From: Megalonaias nervosa
Taxonomy: Eukaryota > Mollusca > Bivalvia > Unionida > Unionidae
Assembly (NCBI GenBank): GCA_016617855.1
Contig: JAECUM010093619.1
Span: 1 to 64,000, forward strand
Direction of reading: 5' to 3'
DNA length: 64,000 nt
The position numbers were made by a program, and so were the translations under genes. Shown here piece by piece: positions 27,001 through 40,648 of this stretch (within the stretch, counting starts at the first letter, position 1; every line of letters starts with the position of its first letter). The notes under the pieces are model-generated. The model was not told where the DNA came from. It ran no database searches and was given only the letters and a program-made list of their open reading frames with translations.

Positions 27001-29661
27001 CTGAAGTCAGCTGATTTTACATGTGGCATGCCTGTTTATTCAGGGTGATCAGTTTAAACATATTTGGATTTTGTTAATCCTTTAGAAAGTTCCTGTAAAT
27101 AAAGTGAGATTTTTGTTTTAGCTCCAAAAGTTGGATTTACAAATTTTGACTTTAATGCTATTGTCTGTTGAGAGGTCAGACTACTGAGATCTGTTATGGT
27201 GCAGCATGTTGCAAGATTAGAAAGATCACCAATAAATGTGGCAGGCTCACTCCAACATTATTTAATTGGAATGTGTATGTGTGATCAGGCAGAAAAGATA
27301 ATATTACCTTCTGTGGAAAGCTTGTCATGTATGGTATGTTAGAACTATTCAGAACTTTATTTAGTCTTTGTTTTATTTTACCTGGGAAATTATGTTCGTA
27401 GGAACAGGGCCTAAAAATTATGGTCCATGGTTCATTTTAATGGCAGTGAACCAGTCATATGTAAGCAGCATTTGCTTATTCGACCTTATATATTTCTTAT
27501 TTGTTCCTAAAAATTGCAGAAAATGCAATTTTGAATCCTTAAAACATTTTAAAAGAGCCATAAACGTGTATTTATGCAAGCAGAAATTGGTTGATTGTTA
27601 GAGACTGGTGTTGTAAAATATACAGGAAGTCTGCAAATTTTCATCAAACGTTCTGGTTTCAACTGTAGCTAAAACTATCATTGGTATTGAGTTACCATAT
27701 GTTTTAGATTAAGTGGTTCCCAACCTCTGGGCCTTGGACCCCTGGTGGGAAGGGGGGAAAGGGATTATGTATTTAGTACAGCTTTTTAGTGTGTGGGTGT
27801 CCACAAAATTTTTTGAAGTTAAGGAGGAGTCCTCATACTTGAAAAGGTTGGGAACCACCGTTCTAGATGCTGTGAGTTTATGGATTTACTGGTGGAAGGC
27901 AAGAATCACTTACATGAAATTCATCTGTTACAAAACCTGTGGCACTGCAGGCATTCAAATGTACCAGGTCCAAATAGAATGGAAATTATGAAAAAATAAA
28001 CATCTGCAGACCTTCCAGGATGACTGGAAAAAGACTTGGCCATCTGTTGAGTGTGATGACAAGAGGTCATTTATGATTTTTTTCAGCATAACTTAATGGC
28101 ATTGTGTAGCGTGTTCCCTGGTTGACTTACAGGGAACTAGACGCCAAATTTTCAAGAATATCTCACACTCTGGTAGTCTATATAGACACTTTTCCACAGA
28201 TAAAAGTCTAATCACTCTAGTCAGACTATACTTTGACATCTTTTTCTGTCACATGCAGGTGGATGCATATTCAGATTGCATTGATATATATTTCAGTTCT
28301 TTGAAATGTGATAGTAGCTGAGGAATGCCAAAGTTGGTTGCAGTTGTTAAGGAAACTTAAGTCTCCTTTAACCGACTTTGGCATTCTTCTGCTACCATCA
28401 CATTCCAGATTATGTGAGCTTGTCTTCTAAATTTCTTCTTTGATTTCATAGCAATGTTTTCTCTAGGTTATGTTTCAAACCAGTGTCCAGTTTCCTTATT
28501 AATTGGCAGAGTCAATGTTCATTAGCAATTGGAGTATGTTCTGCTGAAGAGGAACACACATTACCAACACAATTTCCAAATTTCTGCATGTTTATGTATG
28601 TAATTTATAATACTTGTGGCATTACCTCAGTTCATAGGATCTTTATTTGTAAGTCTTCATCTTTGACATAATGTCGATTTACTGACTGGGTATTTTGTCT
28701 TGATATATAGGAAAAAAATTTCATGGGGCTTCAATTGCTCTATTTTCTGTATGCTGCAGAAATCTTCATGTTGCTTAGTCAAAGTTGAACATGGAATGAA
28801 GTTGGAAAGTCATGGGTCTCTTTTATCTTCAATCAGTAAAATCAATTCCTTCACGTTTTGTTCATGCAATTACAGTAGTTATGTCACACTGTAGTAGCTG
28901 TGTCACAGAAAACACTCCATATATCAATAACATCAATTGCATATATGGCAGAGTTTGCAGCGATTGGTAAGCACTTATGCCACTCAGCCACCAGGACAGC
29001 ATGTGCAATTTCTGCTGATCCTATGCCAACCAGTTTGACATCAGTTTGGTACAACAGTGAGTAGCCAGTCTGTCTGACCAGTTGGACTTTTAGGTATGCC
29101 AAGTAAATTTAAGCTACACATATATTTTTTTTTTATAATATTAAAAGAAATATTAAATACAAAGTGAAAAATAAATAACAGTGAATTGTTTCTGGTGACC
29201 ACATGTGATTATGGGTGCTATGAGAAGATAAATAACTTTTGTTTAATCACAAGGTGCTTGTAACTCCAGATAAGACTTTTCTGCATCTGTGTGATGCCTG
29301 ATAACACATATGCTACTTTAGATTCTCAACGTCTGGGGGTATTTTGATGTCTTGAAGCTATCACAGGCAGAAAAACCAAACATATCCATGGAGAAAATGA
29401 ACTATTCAAAAGGAACAAAACACATTGAAATGAAAATGATAGCTGGAATACAGAATTCAATTAGAATATAGAAACCAGATGCATGCCAAGACCATGACAA
29501 TACTGTTATAGTTTGTTCATCTCGGCATCACAAAGTATATCTGAGACTTGAGCTCAGTGAATTTTCATGCAAGCCTTTCATGACATAAAATTACCGAATT
29601 CGTTTCATGCGTGAATGATTTCTACTCCATTCTGTATCAACATACATAGCATCATTACTTG

Positions 29662-29701
<40 letters not shown>

Positions 29702-32700
29702 TGCAAAAGGTTGGTCTGTGTACATGTAATTAACCATATTGACCCAGGAGTCATGGAATAGTTCATTAATGTTACAGGACTAAGCAGTTAGCTGTCACGT
29801 GTCACAGGTAAACAAACATGGTCTACTTTTTAGACAAATTATATCACAGACATGCATTAGAAAGGTAAATTAGTTTAAAGAAAACTAGATGATGCAGATG
29901 ACGTTTCAGTTAAGTAAATTTTTCTACAATTAAAGACACTGATGTGAAAATTCACTGAGCTCCAGGCACAGATATCATTCATGATGCTGAGCTGAACTTC
30001 ATGAGCAACTGTATGTTGGATACCACACACTCATCTTTATTGACTGAGTCTAGTTCTGATAAGTCATTGATGACAGTTCAGTAGATGAGGATCCTGATTC
30101 TTGCTCAGACTATGATTCAGAATGGTCATCAATGGTTAGACTGTGATTCAGAATGGTCATCAGTGGTTAGACTTTGATTCAGAATGGTCATCAATGGTTA
30201 GACTATGATTCAGAATGGTCATCAAGGTTAGACTATGATTCAGAATGGTCATCAATGGTTAGACTATGATTCAGAATGGTCATCAACGTTAGACTATGAT
30301 TCAGAATGGTTATCAGTGGTTAGACTATGATTCAGAATGGTCATCAATGGTTAGACTATGATTCAGAACGGTCATCAGTGGTTAGACTATGATTCAGAAT
30401 GGTCATCAGTGGTTAGACTATGATTCAGAATGGTCATCAATGGTTAGGCTATGATTCAGAATGGTCATCAGTGGTTAGACTTTGATTCAGAATGGTCATC
30501 AACGTTAGACTATGATTCAGAATGGTTATCAGTGGTTAGACTATGATTCAGAATGGTTATCAGTGGTTAGACTATGATTCAGAATGGTCATCAATGGTTA
30601 GACTATGATTCAGAATGGTCATCAGTGGTTAGACTTTGATTCAGAATGGTCATCAACATTAGACTATGATTCAGAATGGTTATCAGTGGTTAGACTATGA
30701 TTCAGAATGGTTATCAGTGGTTAGACTATGATTCAGAATGGTCATCAGTGGTTAGACTATGATTCAGAATGGTCATCAATGGTTAGACTGTGATTCAGAA
30801 TGGTTATCAGTGGTTAGACTATGATTCAGAATAGTCATCAATGGTTAGACTGATTCAGAATGGTCATCAATGGTTAGACTGATTCAGAATGGTCATCAAC
30901 GGTTAGACTATAATTCAGAATGGTCATCAGTGGTTAGACTATGATTCAGAATGGTCATCAGTGGTTAGACTGTGATTCAGAATGGTCATCAGTGGTTAGA
31001 CTGATTCAGAATGGTCATCAACGGTTAGACTATAATTCAGAATAATCATCAACGGTTAGACTGATTCAGAATGGTCATCAACGGTTAGACTGATTCAGAA
31101 TGGTCATCAACGGTTAGACTATAATTCAGAATGGTCATCAACGGTTAGACTATGATTCAGAATGGTCATCAACGGTTAGACTGTGATTCAGAATGGTCAT
31201 CAGTAGTTAGACTGTGATTCAGAATGGTCATCAGTGGTTAGACTATGATTCAGAATGGTCATCAACAGTTAGACTATGATTCAGAATGGTCATCAACAGT
31301 TAGACTATGATTCAGAATGGTCATCAATGGTTAGACTATGATGCCAAGCCTATAGATGAGCTAGGCATGGATCTGGATCAGCTAGACAGTGAGCATCACT
31401 GTCATCATCAGTAAATAGTAGCCATGTTATGCTGAATTTAATAAATGTAATCAGTTTGACATAAGAATATTCTATTATGTATTTTATGTTCTACATTTCA
31501 TTGTATAAGTAACCTTACTGAGGGAGGATATCATGCCTACCTTCATTTACCATCGAGTCACTGACTACATTTTGTCTTGTTTGATGATATAAAAGACTCG
31601 TTGGTTATGGAGAGGACAAGTTGTATTTTCACGTTACTGGTCCTGTGGGCTTGCAGGCTTTTTTGTCAAGTTTCACACCCTCTATTTTGTAAGTTCACTA
31701 AGGATTTTTTTCAGCCAAATTAGATAACACTAACTTTGTATAAGGCCAACAGGCAACTCACTTAGATTATGGCAGAGGCCCAATCTACATTTAGAAGGGC
31801 TCTAGATGTCATGCTGTCTACTTTTTAGCAATGGCATTCATTGCAGAATAGAATAAAAAAAAGCCTATTGCCATAATGACTTCTATTTTTTTAGACAAAC
31901 GTGTTTTATACATGTAATCAAGAAGCGCAGTAACACTTGACTTGAAAGACCACTGATTTTGGGATACCACCTGTCAAAGGCCTTATTTTTACTGGCAAAT
32001 ATATGATTTTGTGTTATATGATACCCAGTGATAAGATATGACCTGTTCTTGGCAGAAGAGGCAATCGCTCATAATAGGTGTGGTTGTGTTTCCTGCTTTT
32101 TTAAAATCAATTTTAGCTCATGTGACCATAAAGCCAAGTGACCTTTCTTATGGTCCTTTTGTTTGTTGGGCATGATCTGTCATCCATCATCTTTAGTGTA
32201 TTATCAAAAATTATTTTTACAGCTTCTCATCAAAGCCCAGACTGATTTAACAAAACTAGGCAGAAAATGTTTTGGCATGAAATCTTTAAATTTTATTTGT
32301 TACATAGATTCTGCCTGACATTTATTTCCTGAAGTATACCTATCTGCTTTTACTTTTTCTCTCCTTTTCAAGAACTAAAGCTTTCTTTATCCCTACTTTA
32401 TTTACAAAAAGGTGCACGAAAGACAGTGTATTTATATATGCAAGCATGTCTTCAGGGTTGAAAGATAGTGGTTGTTTAACTTTAGAATTTGCAATAGTAA
32501 GATTCTTCATTGAGAGACATCTATTTAATTTTTGTTTTATTTTTGCATTTTCAGGTATTCCCATTGCCCAGCAACACTTGATTTGGAACTCTATGGAGTT
32601 GGAAGATGATTATTGTCTCCATGACTACAGCATCCATGAAGGTGCCACACTAAAACTAGTCCTTGCCATGCGAGGAGGGCCAATCAACACCAGAAGGAGT

Positions 32701-35700
32701 AAGTTGTTAAAGTCAAAATGCTTCTTGTGAGTTGTAGGAGTTTGAATGGAATTATGAATACATATATTTGTGCACTGGAGAGCTGATGAAGTTGAGGTTC
32801 ATTATTTCCTCTTCCTTTGTGCAGCTTAGTATGGTAGAGGGCTAAAATGCTAAATCACCAAGATCCAAGCTTGATGTTGATGTTGTGTATGTAATTCCAA
32901 AAGAGTATTGACCAGTCAAATCTTGGGCTCTCAATGAACCATAATGTAATTTCACCCACCTGAGGCAGTTTCAGCTGTATAGCATACATATTTAAATGTG
33001 CACCTTTTCTGCTACTTTTTGATCCAAATTGATTCCACACAAGGTAAATTCAGTGACCTCCAGAATCTAGTGGCAGAGATTCCCAGGGAATCCGGTCTTT
33101 CTCAGCTTCTGAAACAACCATGCATGCAGGTTTCCATCCAAACTCAAGGTTATTTTGCAAAAATGTTCACATGTCAAGCATCAAAAAAGTAAAATCTGGT
33201 CAACGTTAATCAGCTTTTAGTGTTATTTCTCAAACTCTTGGAGGAACATCTTTATTCTTTTGTGTATGATGAGGCCGCTAATTAATGAAAGTTAGGCAAT
33301 CAGGGAATACTTGTGCTATTACCAAAGCATGTTAAAAAATGTTTATGCTGCTGATTGCTTCTGATTACAATAACTTAAGCAGCATTGATATGGATTCCAT
33401 ATTTTATGAGAGAGAGAGAGAGAGAGACAGAGACTGAGAATGACTGACTTTACTAAAGAAACAATCTAAAAATGCTTTGGAAAAATTTCATCTCATTTTA
33501 CTGTATTATGCAAGTATTAGAGTAGCACAAACAAGAAAAAGAAAAGAGTAAAATATTAATATTAATATTATATACTTAAGTGTGAAATATAGAGACTTAA
33601 TGGCAAAACAATTTTCATGTTTTCATTCCTACATTTTTCATGTGAAAATAATAGATTTCCCATGATGCCATGTGATGCTTGATTGTGCATGCCTATAAAA
33701 GTTGTACCTGCAACAACAAAAATGATTACTTCATGAGCTAGATCAAATAAATAGAAACTGCCTATTATTTCAGACATGGAAATTAATGTTTGATAAATTC
33801 ATTTGACCAGATGCCGTTTGCATCTCTCTTAAGTTATTTCCTCATCCTTAACAATAACAAACCTGCTTGATGCAATGCTGAATCAAACTTGCATTTTTTT
33901 CAGATAGGGTTAAATAGTTTACAAAATGACAAAAATATGATTTACTGCGACAGATTAGGACAACCCAATCCTACTGCTTTCGTAAGTCACTTACATTTAT
34001 ATGACCAGGCGATGAAAGTGAGGTAAATTTATGAAAAATGGGTTGGGTTAAGGATTCTGTGCCAAAGAGTGAGTTTAAATCTTCTAAACGTCAATTTTTG
34101 GAGCAAGCTTGATATATAATAAAAAGAAAATTTTCTCATCATACCTTAATACCTGATATATTTCATCCTGTGGTACCAATAACTATATACATGTATTTTA
34201 ACCTGTGGCTTGGCCACTTGTTAAAATATCATGTTTTTGGTACCACATGATGAAATATATCCAGTATTAATGTAGGAAAAGAAAATATCCTCTATCATCT
34301 GATTTTCAAATATACTTGGTGATACAAGAATACATATATGTAAATGTTGCACAGTACATGTATTTATATACAACGAATGAAAAACAAAATAAGACAGTAT
34401 ACAGCAGAAAAAGGACAAACTACTTTAGCTGTCTGTTGGTATTCACAACCAAAGACCGATTCATCAGCAACCAGTATTATCCATATGTAATATGTTGAAG
34501 GTCAGACCCTCACTGGTACACTGGTTGTGATCCATGTATTATTTTGAAAAACTTTTTCATGCATTTTGGGGGGCCCCGAGTGGCCGAGTGGTCTAAAGCG
34601 CTCTCCGTTACAGATCACTGCCATCTCACCTCTGTCTGCATGGGTTCGAGTCTAGGATTCGGCGAATGTGGATATGTGAGAAAGCTTGCCAGTAGCTTCT
34701 CGTGGGTCAGTGGTTCTTTCCAGGGATTTTCCCAGTTTCTTCCTCCACCATTAATACTGGCTGCCATGTATAGCCTATCGTGTGCTGAAAAATGGCGCTA
34801 AACCCCACAACAACAACAACAACATGCATTTTGGAAGGTTGGCACTGCTGTAAATATATGCATATTTATTGCATCAGAGTACATGGAATTGCCCAATAAT
34901 GATGTCTGAACCTGTCAACCCCTGGAGATACTTTTAATTTTTTGACTGAAATGGTGGTAGTAAAAGAAATTTGGAATTACTTCTGAATGCATCAAAACAC
35001 ATGTTTCCAAGAAATTTTCATTTAGCTGGATGCTTAGGTGCATAAAGGTTTGTTTTCTATTGGCTATTTTTCTGCATATGTGCAGAAGAGTGAAAATAGG
35101 ACATTTTTGGGTGGGCTTTTCTGCATATTGGACCCAAGATTTTTTAGTCCTGGCCCCTTTTTACTCCAAAATATTAAACTAACATACCTTTTTCGAAGGT
35201 TCATCTGTGTTAGGGCTGGTGTGTTTTAGATTTAAGTGCATAAATTCTCAAATCTGTTCATAAACACTGGTCCAAAACTGGCATTTTTTTGGTTAAAAAA
35301 CCCAGATCTTGAAAACTTTATCTTACATCTTTTTTGCAATACCACTTTCTTTGGTGTATCATAAATGATGTTTACACTGCAGAGCTTGGAAGTAGGGTAC
35401 AACCTTGACTTGACTTGATGCATAATCTTCATAATTATTTGGGGTTAATGAGTTAATTGTTAAGTCAAAATGGTGAAGTGAAAAGGACTTCATGTCTTCA
35501 AGCTGTATATTATTGTCATTCTAATAGAAAGGATTCAGTTGTTTTGATAAGTCTGCTTGTACAGTATCTTTCTTATCCCAGGCCAAGTAAGTTTTAAATT
35601 TTACATAGGTTGGTTACTTATAATTTCTGTTGGTAACATGCTCCCCAGTTGAATTTTGAAGGCAGGAATTACGATAAAAGGTAGTTGTACAGACAAGGAA

Positions 35701-38700
35701 CAGAATGATCAAAGTGTTGTCTGTCTCATTACTAATAACAAAAGGATGAATTATATAACAATTTTATCAATTACATCAACAAACTTAAATTGACCATGAT
35801 ATTGGAATGATTAATTTTCTCTTAGAAATATAGTTACAGACTTGATGCAAAAATTCAATTAGCCATTCTGTTAAAGTGATAGACCAAATTTCGTCATATA
35901 ATTGAGTGACTGATCGAACTCAAATAGCGGGCATGTCAGCATCACACGATTCCAGTCGTTTCCATTCACTGTTGGTGATAGGTTGGCATTGCGATATTTC
36001 TTTTTCCTTCTCTCTCTCTAGCCTCTTTGTAGATTGTCCTTTCTTCCACTGTGCAGTACAGGTATAGAGCTGTTTTTTACTTCAAATAAAAATATAATAC
36101 CCAGTTTAAATATGTGTCAGGTTTTTTTTCTTGTCCTAGTATCAAACAATATTTCCAGTCTTTTTACGTCAGATATTGTCTTATTGCTATAACAGTGTGG
36201 TTATGCAGGATGATTCAACAAAATGCTCATTCAGTAAAATAAACCTTGCTCAGTTATCTCGCAGTCAACATATTGGCAAAGAAAACAAACCTGCAGGAGA
36301 GCTGCTGTTATGCTTTTCGGATATCAGCTTGCTCATGAAATTAACATGTTCATGGCAAAGAAAACAAACCCTGTCGATGTCTTCTGTTGTGCTATGTTTT
36401 TAGTTTGCACATAAAATTACCACATTAGTAGCAAAGAAAACAAATGGTATTAATGGCTTCTGTTGTTCTAGGTTATTGGTTTGCACATGAAATTAATATG
36501 TAAGTAGCAAAGAAAACAACTGTGTTGATGGCTTCCATTGTGCTAGGTTATCAGTTTGCACATAGAATCTATTTTCAAAAAGTGTACTTGTCAAGTCGCA
36601 TGTATCCATGATGGCTTGCTGTGACTATTTTGATTATTAAAAAAAACATGCTACTTTGGTAATTAATACAAAATAGCACAGTTGAATTTAAAGTTACAAA
36701 ATTTTAATACTGGTATTGTGTGCTGTCTCTCACACATATATCAGAGACGTACAATATAATGAACAGAATGATACCATTTTTCAGTATAATAAAGTAAGTA
36801 GATGGCTTCAGAAAGTGTGCGGTGGTCATGTGAATCTGCAAAGAAGCATAGAGTACAGTGCTATTTTCTGAAGCCGTGGCAACTCCATCATTATAGACAG
36901 AGCTGGTGGAGGGTTTTCTTTTTACTTCTCTTCATTATCTCTTTACCCCCACTGTGAAACTCAGGGACTCAAAACATTGCATGAGCTGTACTATACTTCT
37001 TATGATACCTAGTTAAATGAAATTGATGCCAGTCATACGTCCAATATGGCTGCCAAGTCTTCTGTCTTAAAAAATTTGTTATCACTGCTCCCCCTGAAAG
37101 GATGATTGTTATGACATGGGGTTTTCACCAAAAGACTTCTAATGATGTCTACATTGCCCTAATGAAACTGGTGCTGATCTGACATCCAACATGTGTATCA
37201 CAGCAATTAATTTGAAAATCTTGTTATCACTGAAGAATATCAGAAATTATTTCAATACTTTACATTAAAATGAAGAAACGGCCTTATTTTGAATTCCGAG
37301 CTGGGTGGCAATCCCTTTGAGGAACTTTTGTTTTCATTGTTATGTCAGCTATCTAGTTTTCATTTCCTCTTTGTGTCTATTACAAAATGCTCTCAATGAA
37401 TATTTCAGTACCAGTTTTGAAAAGTATTCAGATTCAGTTAGTCAGTTATTTGTTGGTATGGATCTGGTTTTATTGCAGCTTGGTATGGATCTGGTTTTAT
37501 TGCAGCTTGGTATGGATCTGGTTTCAGATGCTTCATCAGTCAAGCTCACATACCCACATGTAGCAATTTGTAGATCAGAGATGGACCATGTTCTTGTTTT
37601 GCTTAAACAGAATGGTAAATGTATCCTGAATTAAAAGAAAAGTTGTTCTGCATGATGTTCTGAATATCTGTTCATTCAAGAAAGGGAAACATTTGGGGCC
37701 CAGAGGAGTGGCCTCTTCTTGCCTGAAAGGTGGGGTTATTTAGAAAACAGGTCACAAATACCCATATCTATTCCTTATTTAAGAAATTTTAACACATATT
37801 AATATCACAGGCACTCATGCTCTGGATTAATTAATTTCCACCACTGTATCAATATTTAGTTTTCCAGTGATGTATGCTTTAAATCAGTCACTACAGAGTC
37901 GGACTACAACATTGTTTTCTACAATTATCTACTAAAATAAGCATGTTGACAGTTGATAGGACCTGTCAAGAGCCTTCCAGACTGGGATGTTAATTCCTCT
38001 TGCTCAAGTACCCATTCCCTGCTAGAACTTATTTTGGACATTCCAGTCTAAGGGGCCCCGAGTGGCCTAGTGGTCTAAAGCGCTCTCCGTTACGGATCAC
38101 TGCTGTCTCACCTCTGTCTGCGTGGGTTCGAGTCTAGGATTCGGCGAATGTGGATATGTGAGAAAGTTTGCCAGTAGCTTCTCGTGGGTCAGTGGTTCTT
38201 TCCAGGGATTTCCCGGTTTCTTCCTCCACCATTAATACTGGCCGCCATGTATAGCCTATCATGTGCTGAAAAATGGTGTTAAGCCCCACAACAACAACAA
38301 CAACAACAACATTCCAGTCTACATTTAGTCCTCCCTGTACACTACTTTTGAAAATAAATATAGCACTGTTTTCACTGAAGATTTCATCTTTTGTTTACAG
38401 ATACTCTCATTGATCCACTATATTCTCATGATTGGTGTTCAGACTAATGAAATTCAGTAAGGCATTTTATTTCAGTCAGTGGTCATATTCTGCGCAGGAA
38501 CCTAGTGATGCATTCGGTTTGGTCTAAAATCAGCCATAACAATCTTGTATCTTTATTTCCTTTTATGTGCCCTGTGTGTACCAGAGATGAAAAATAAGGG
38601 TCATTAGTGCAAGGGATGCATGTTAGAGTGAACTCCTGAATATAATGTGTTGCTGTCAACTGAGCAGTCAGATTCTTTAAAAGCTAGATGTGAGAGTTTT

Positions 38701-40616
38701 GGAAAACTTCACCATTATTGTTGTTAAATGCTAATTTTGACTAGCTGTAAGTTTGAATGTGTTAAATTGCCATAATGTTTGTAAGTTCCTGATAGGTAAC
38801 TTTAAGTTACACCAGCTTTGTGACATTTAAGCAAATGTTTTGGTGTGTGCATTCAAGGACTTATGAGTTGATTATTTTCTGGTCATGCTAGCAGTAACAA
38901 ATTGTTACTTTTATATTATGGAATCAAAGAACATAACAGCTCAGTAATCAGTTATTATTTATTATTTAAGTTCATTTAGTTTATAGAAACTTTCTCCAAA
39001 AAAGTGTTAAAAATGTAAGAGTTCTTTGAATGTCTCTGGGTAATCTTTTGGGTATTATTCACTCATAGAAAAGTAGATCAGAGTAATCTGATTGTTGAGG
39101 TAGTGCAAATGCAGATCAGGCAAGACAAGGCATTCCCTAGATATTCTTGGTTGAACTTACTGTTAATATTTTTCTGTAAAAAGATCTGGATTCTTTATGT
39201 GAGTTGTCAGTAAATTCTGTATCTGATGTTTCAGTTCCAATGGAGGATCCACAACTCAGGGAAATGGCAGAATATGTTGAAGCAAATCGTGATGAAATCT
39301 GGGAGAAGTTACCAGGCAACAGACAAGTCACATTACTGGTGTTTAGAGAAGGGGACCAGCTAAACTTCTTTCGAGTTGTGGACAGAGGAGATGGCACTCT
39401 TACTCCACTTTCTGAATCTTTAAGGTAAATATTTTGATATTGTGAATAAATAATGGCTGTATTCTGGAAAATATCCAAGACTGAAATACTATTTCTGATT
39501 GTCTTTATGTTTTAAATATAGACTTAGTGTCAGGCCCATAATATCTAAGACCAAATAACTTTTTCTGAATGGCTGTGTGTACAGATTGACCACTGAATAT
39601 AGATTTCGGTGAATATAAAGTTAGTTTCAAGTTCCATATCAACATACACAGTTAAGCAGAGTAAAGTTATCATGTTTATTCTCTAAATTTAAATGAGTTA
39701 CGTGCATATTTATATGAATTTCAATAGTTGTACTTTTTTAAGTTCTACATCATATGGTTTAGCACATGGTCATGTGTAATTAAGATGCTGTAGGAGAGTA
39801 TTTATTTTGCAAAATTTATTCGTATTAGAATAATCAAACTAAATTCTTGAATGCCTCTATTATGTACCACACCCTTCCTACAGAAAGAATGTAACTGACC
39901 TGAATTTCACATTTTACTGGCTTAGGTTAAGTTTGTGTTTAGCTTATAACCAGTAGGTTTTAGCACCTGTCAATCTGATTAAAATCGGATCTCCACTGTC
40001 CTACCAGAAGATCTGACAGTGACTGCTTAAAGATCATGTTCTGGTGGCCAGTTTTATAACCATAGTCACTAATTTTATGAGCCAATCAGATGAAGTCTTA
40101 TATCTTAGTGTTTGGGAGACTGAGCAGTAGGGATGAAGAGACTTGGCACGTGCCAAATGATTTGATTCACTTTTAGATTCCTGAAGGTTGCATTTCCATT
40201 GGCTAATTCAAAGGTCATCAGAACATGACCTCAGAACAGTTGCTATCAAATCTTCATGTATGACAGTGGAGATCTGATTTTAATCAGATTGTAGCACGTG
40301 TACATATACTTTTGCCTGTATATTCATGAAACTTGACAAGGTAATGCTTCTTGAAGAGTACTACACTCTCATCACAAAGTTAGGTCATTGTGGCCTATTT
40401 TTCATGCTTCACTTGACTTTGGTTAAATGTTGTTTTAAGTTTATTTCTCTAGCACTGTTCATGCATGAGTCATCCAAGTAGATGATTGTATGCATCACTG
40501 TTGGTACCACAGCCATATCACAAAAGAATGGCACTGTGACCTACATTTCAGATTTTACTGGCTTAGATTAAGTGTTTGCACTCAGCTAACAACAAGATAG
40601 GTACAGCAAGATAGGT

Positions 40617-40648
<32 letters not shown>

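Larger units (their letters stand above)
506..32554 (+). other. ZFAND4 intron 1 (32 kb)
   Basis: Bounded by donor GTAAAC at 506 and acceptor TTTCAG at 32554. It holds SINE-A and SINE-B copies, two full TTAA elements and one decayed copy, a hAT transposase fragment, monomer arrays, small TIR elements and a 31-bp minisatellite, each listed separately. Between these, in 2962-5129, 6873-10104, 12661-13000, 13170-14600, 16136-17518, 19071-21252, 21547-22711, 23165-23994, 24063-25769, 26649-27710, 28408-29662 and 31343-32105, I see AT-rich sequence with no supportable gene. Open frames there are short, lack recognisable domains and often run through SINEs. Confidence 0.85.
32699..39234 (+). other. 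ZFAND4 intron 2 (6.5 kb)
   Basis: GTAAGT at 32699 to TTTCAG at 39234. It contains two SINE-B copies, one TTAA element, a fold-back element, a 76-bp tandem repeat, a partial monomer array and a 27-bp repeat. A phase-compatible possible cassette exon lies at 33044-33148. The remaining sequence has nothing I can call. Confidence 0.85.

Noticed and set aside
30108..31342. CRISPR-like array
   Set aside because: Units are contiguous 31-bp repeats without unique spacers, and the genome is eukaryotic; it is a minisatellite.
37305..37634. 109-codon frame with repeated VLLQLGMDL
   Set aside because: The repeat comes from a 27-bp tandem duplication in an array tail region; no domain and no splice or start context supports a gene.
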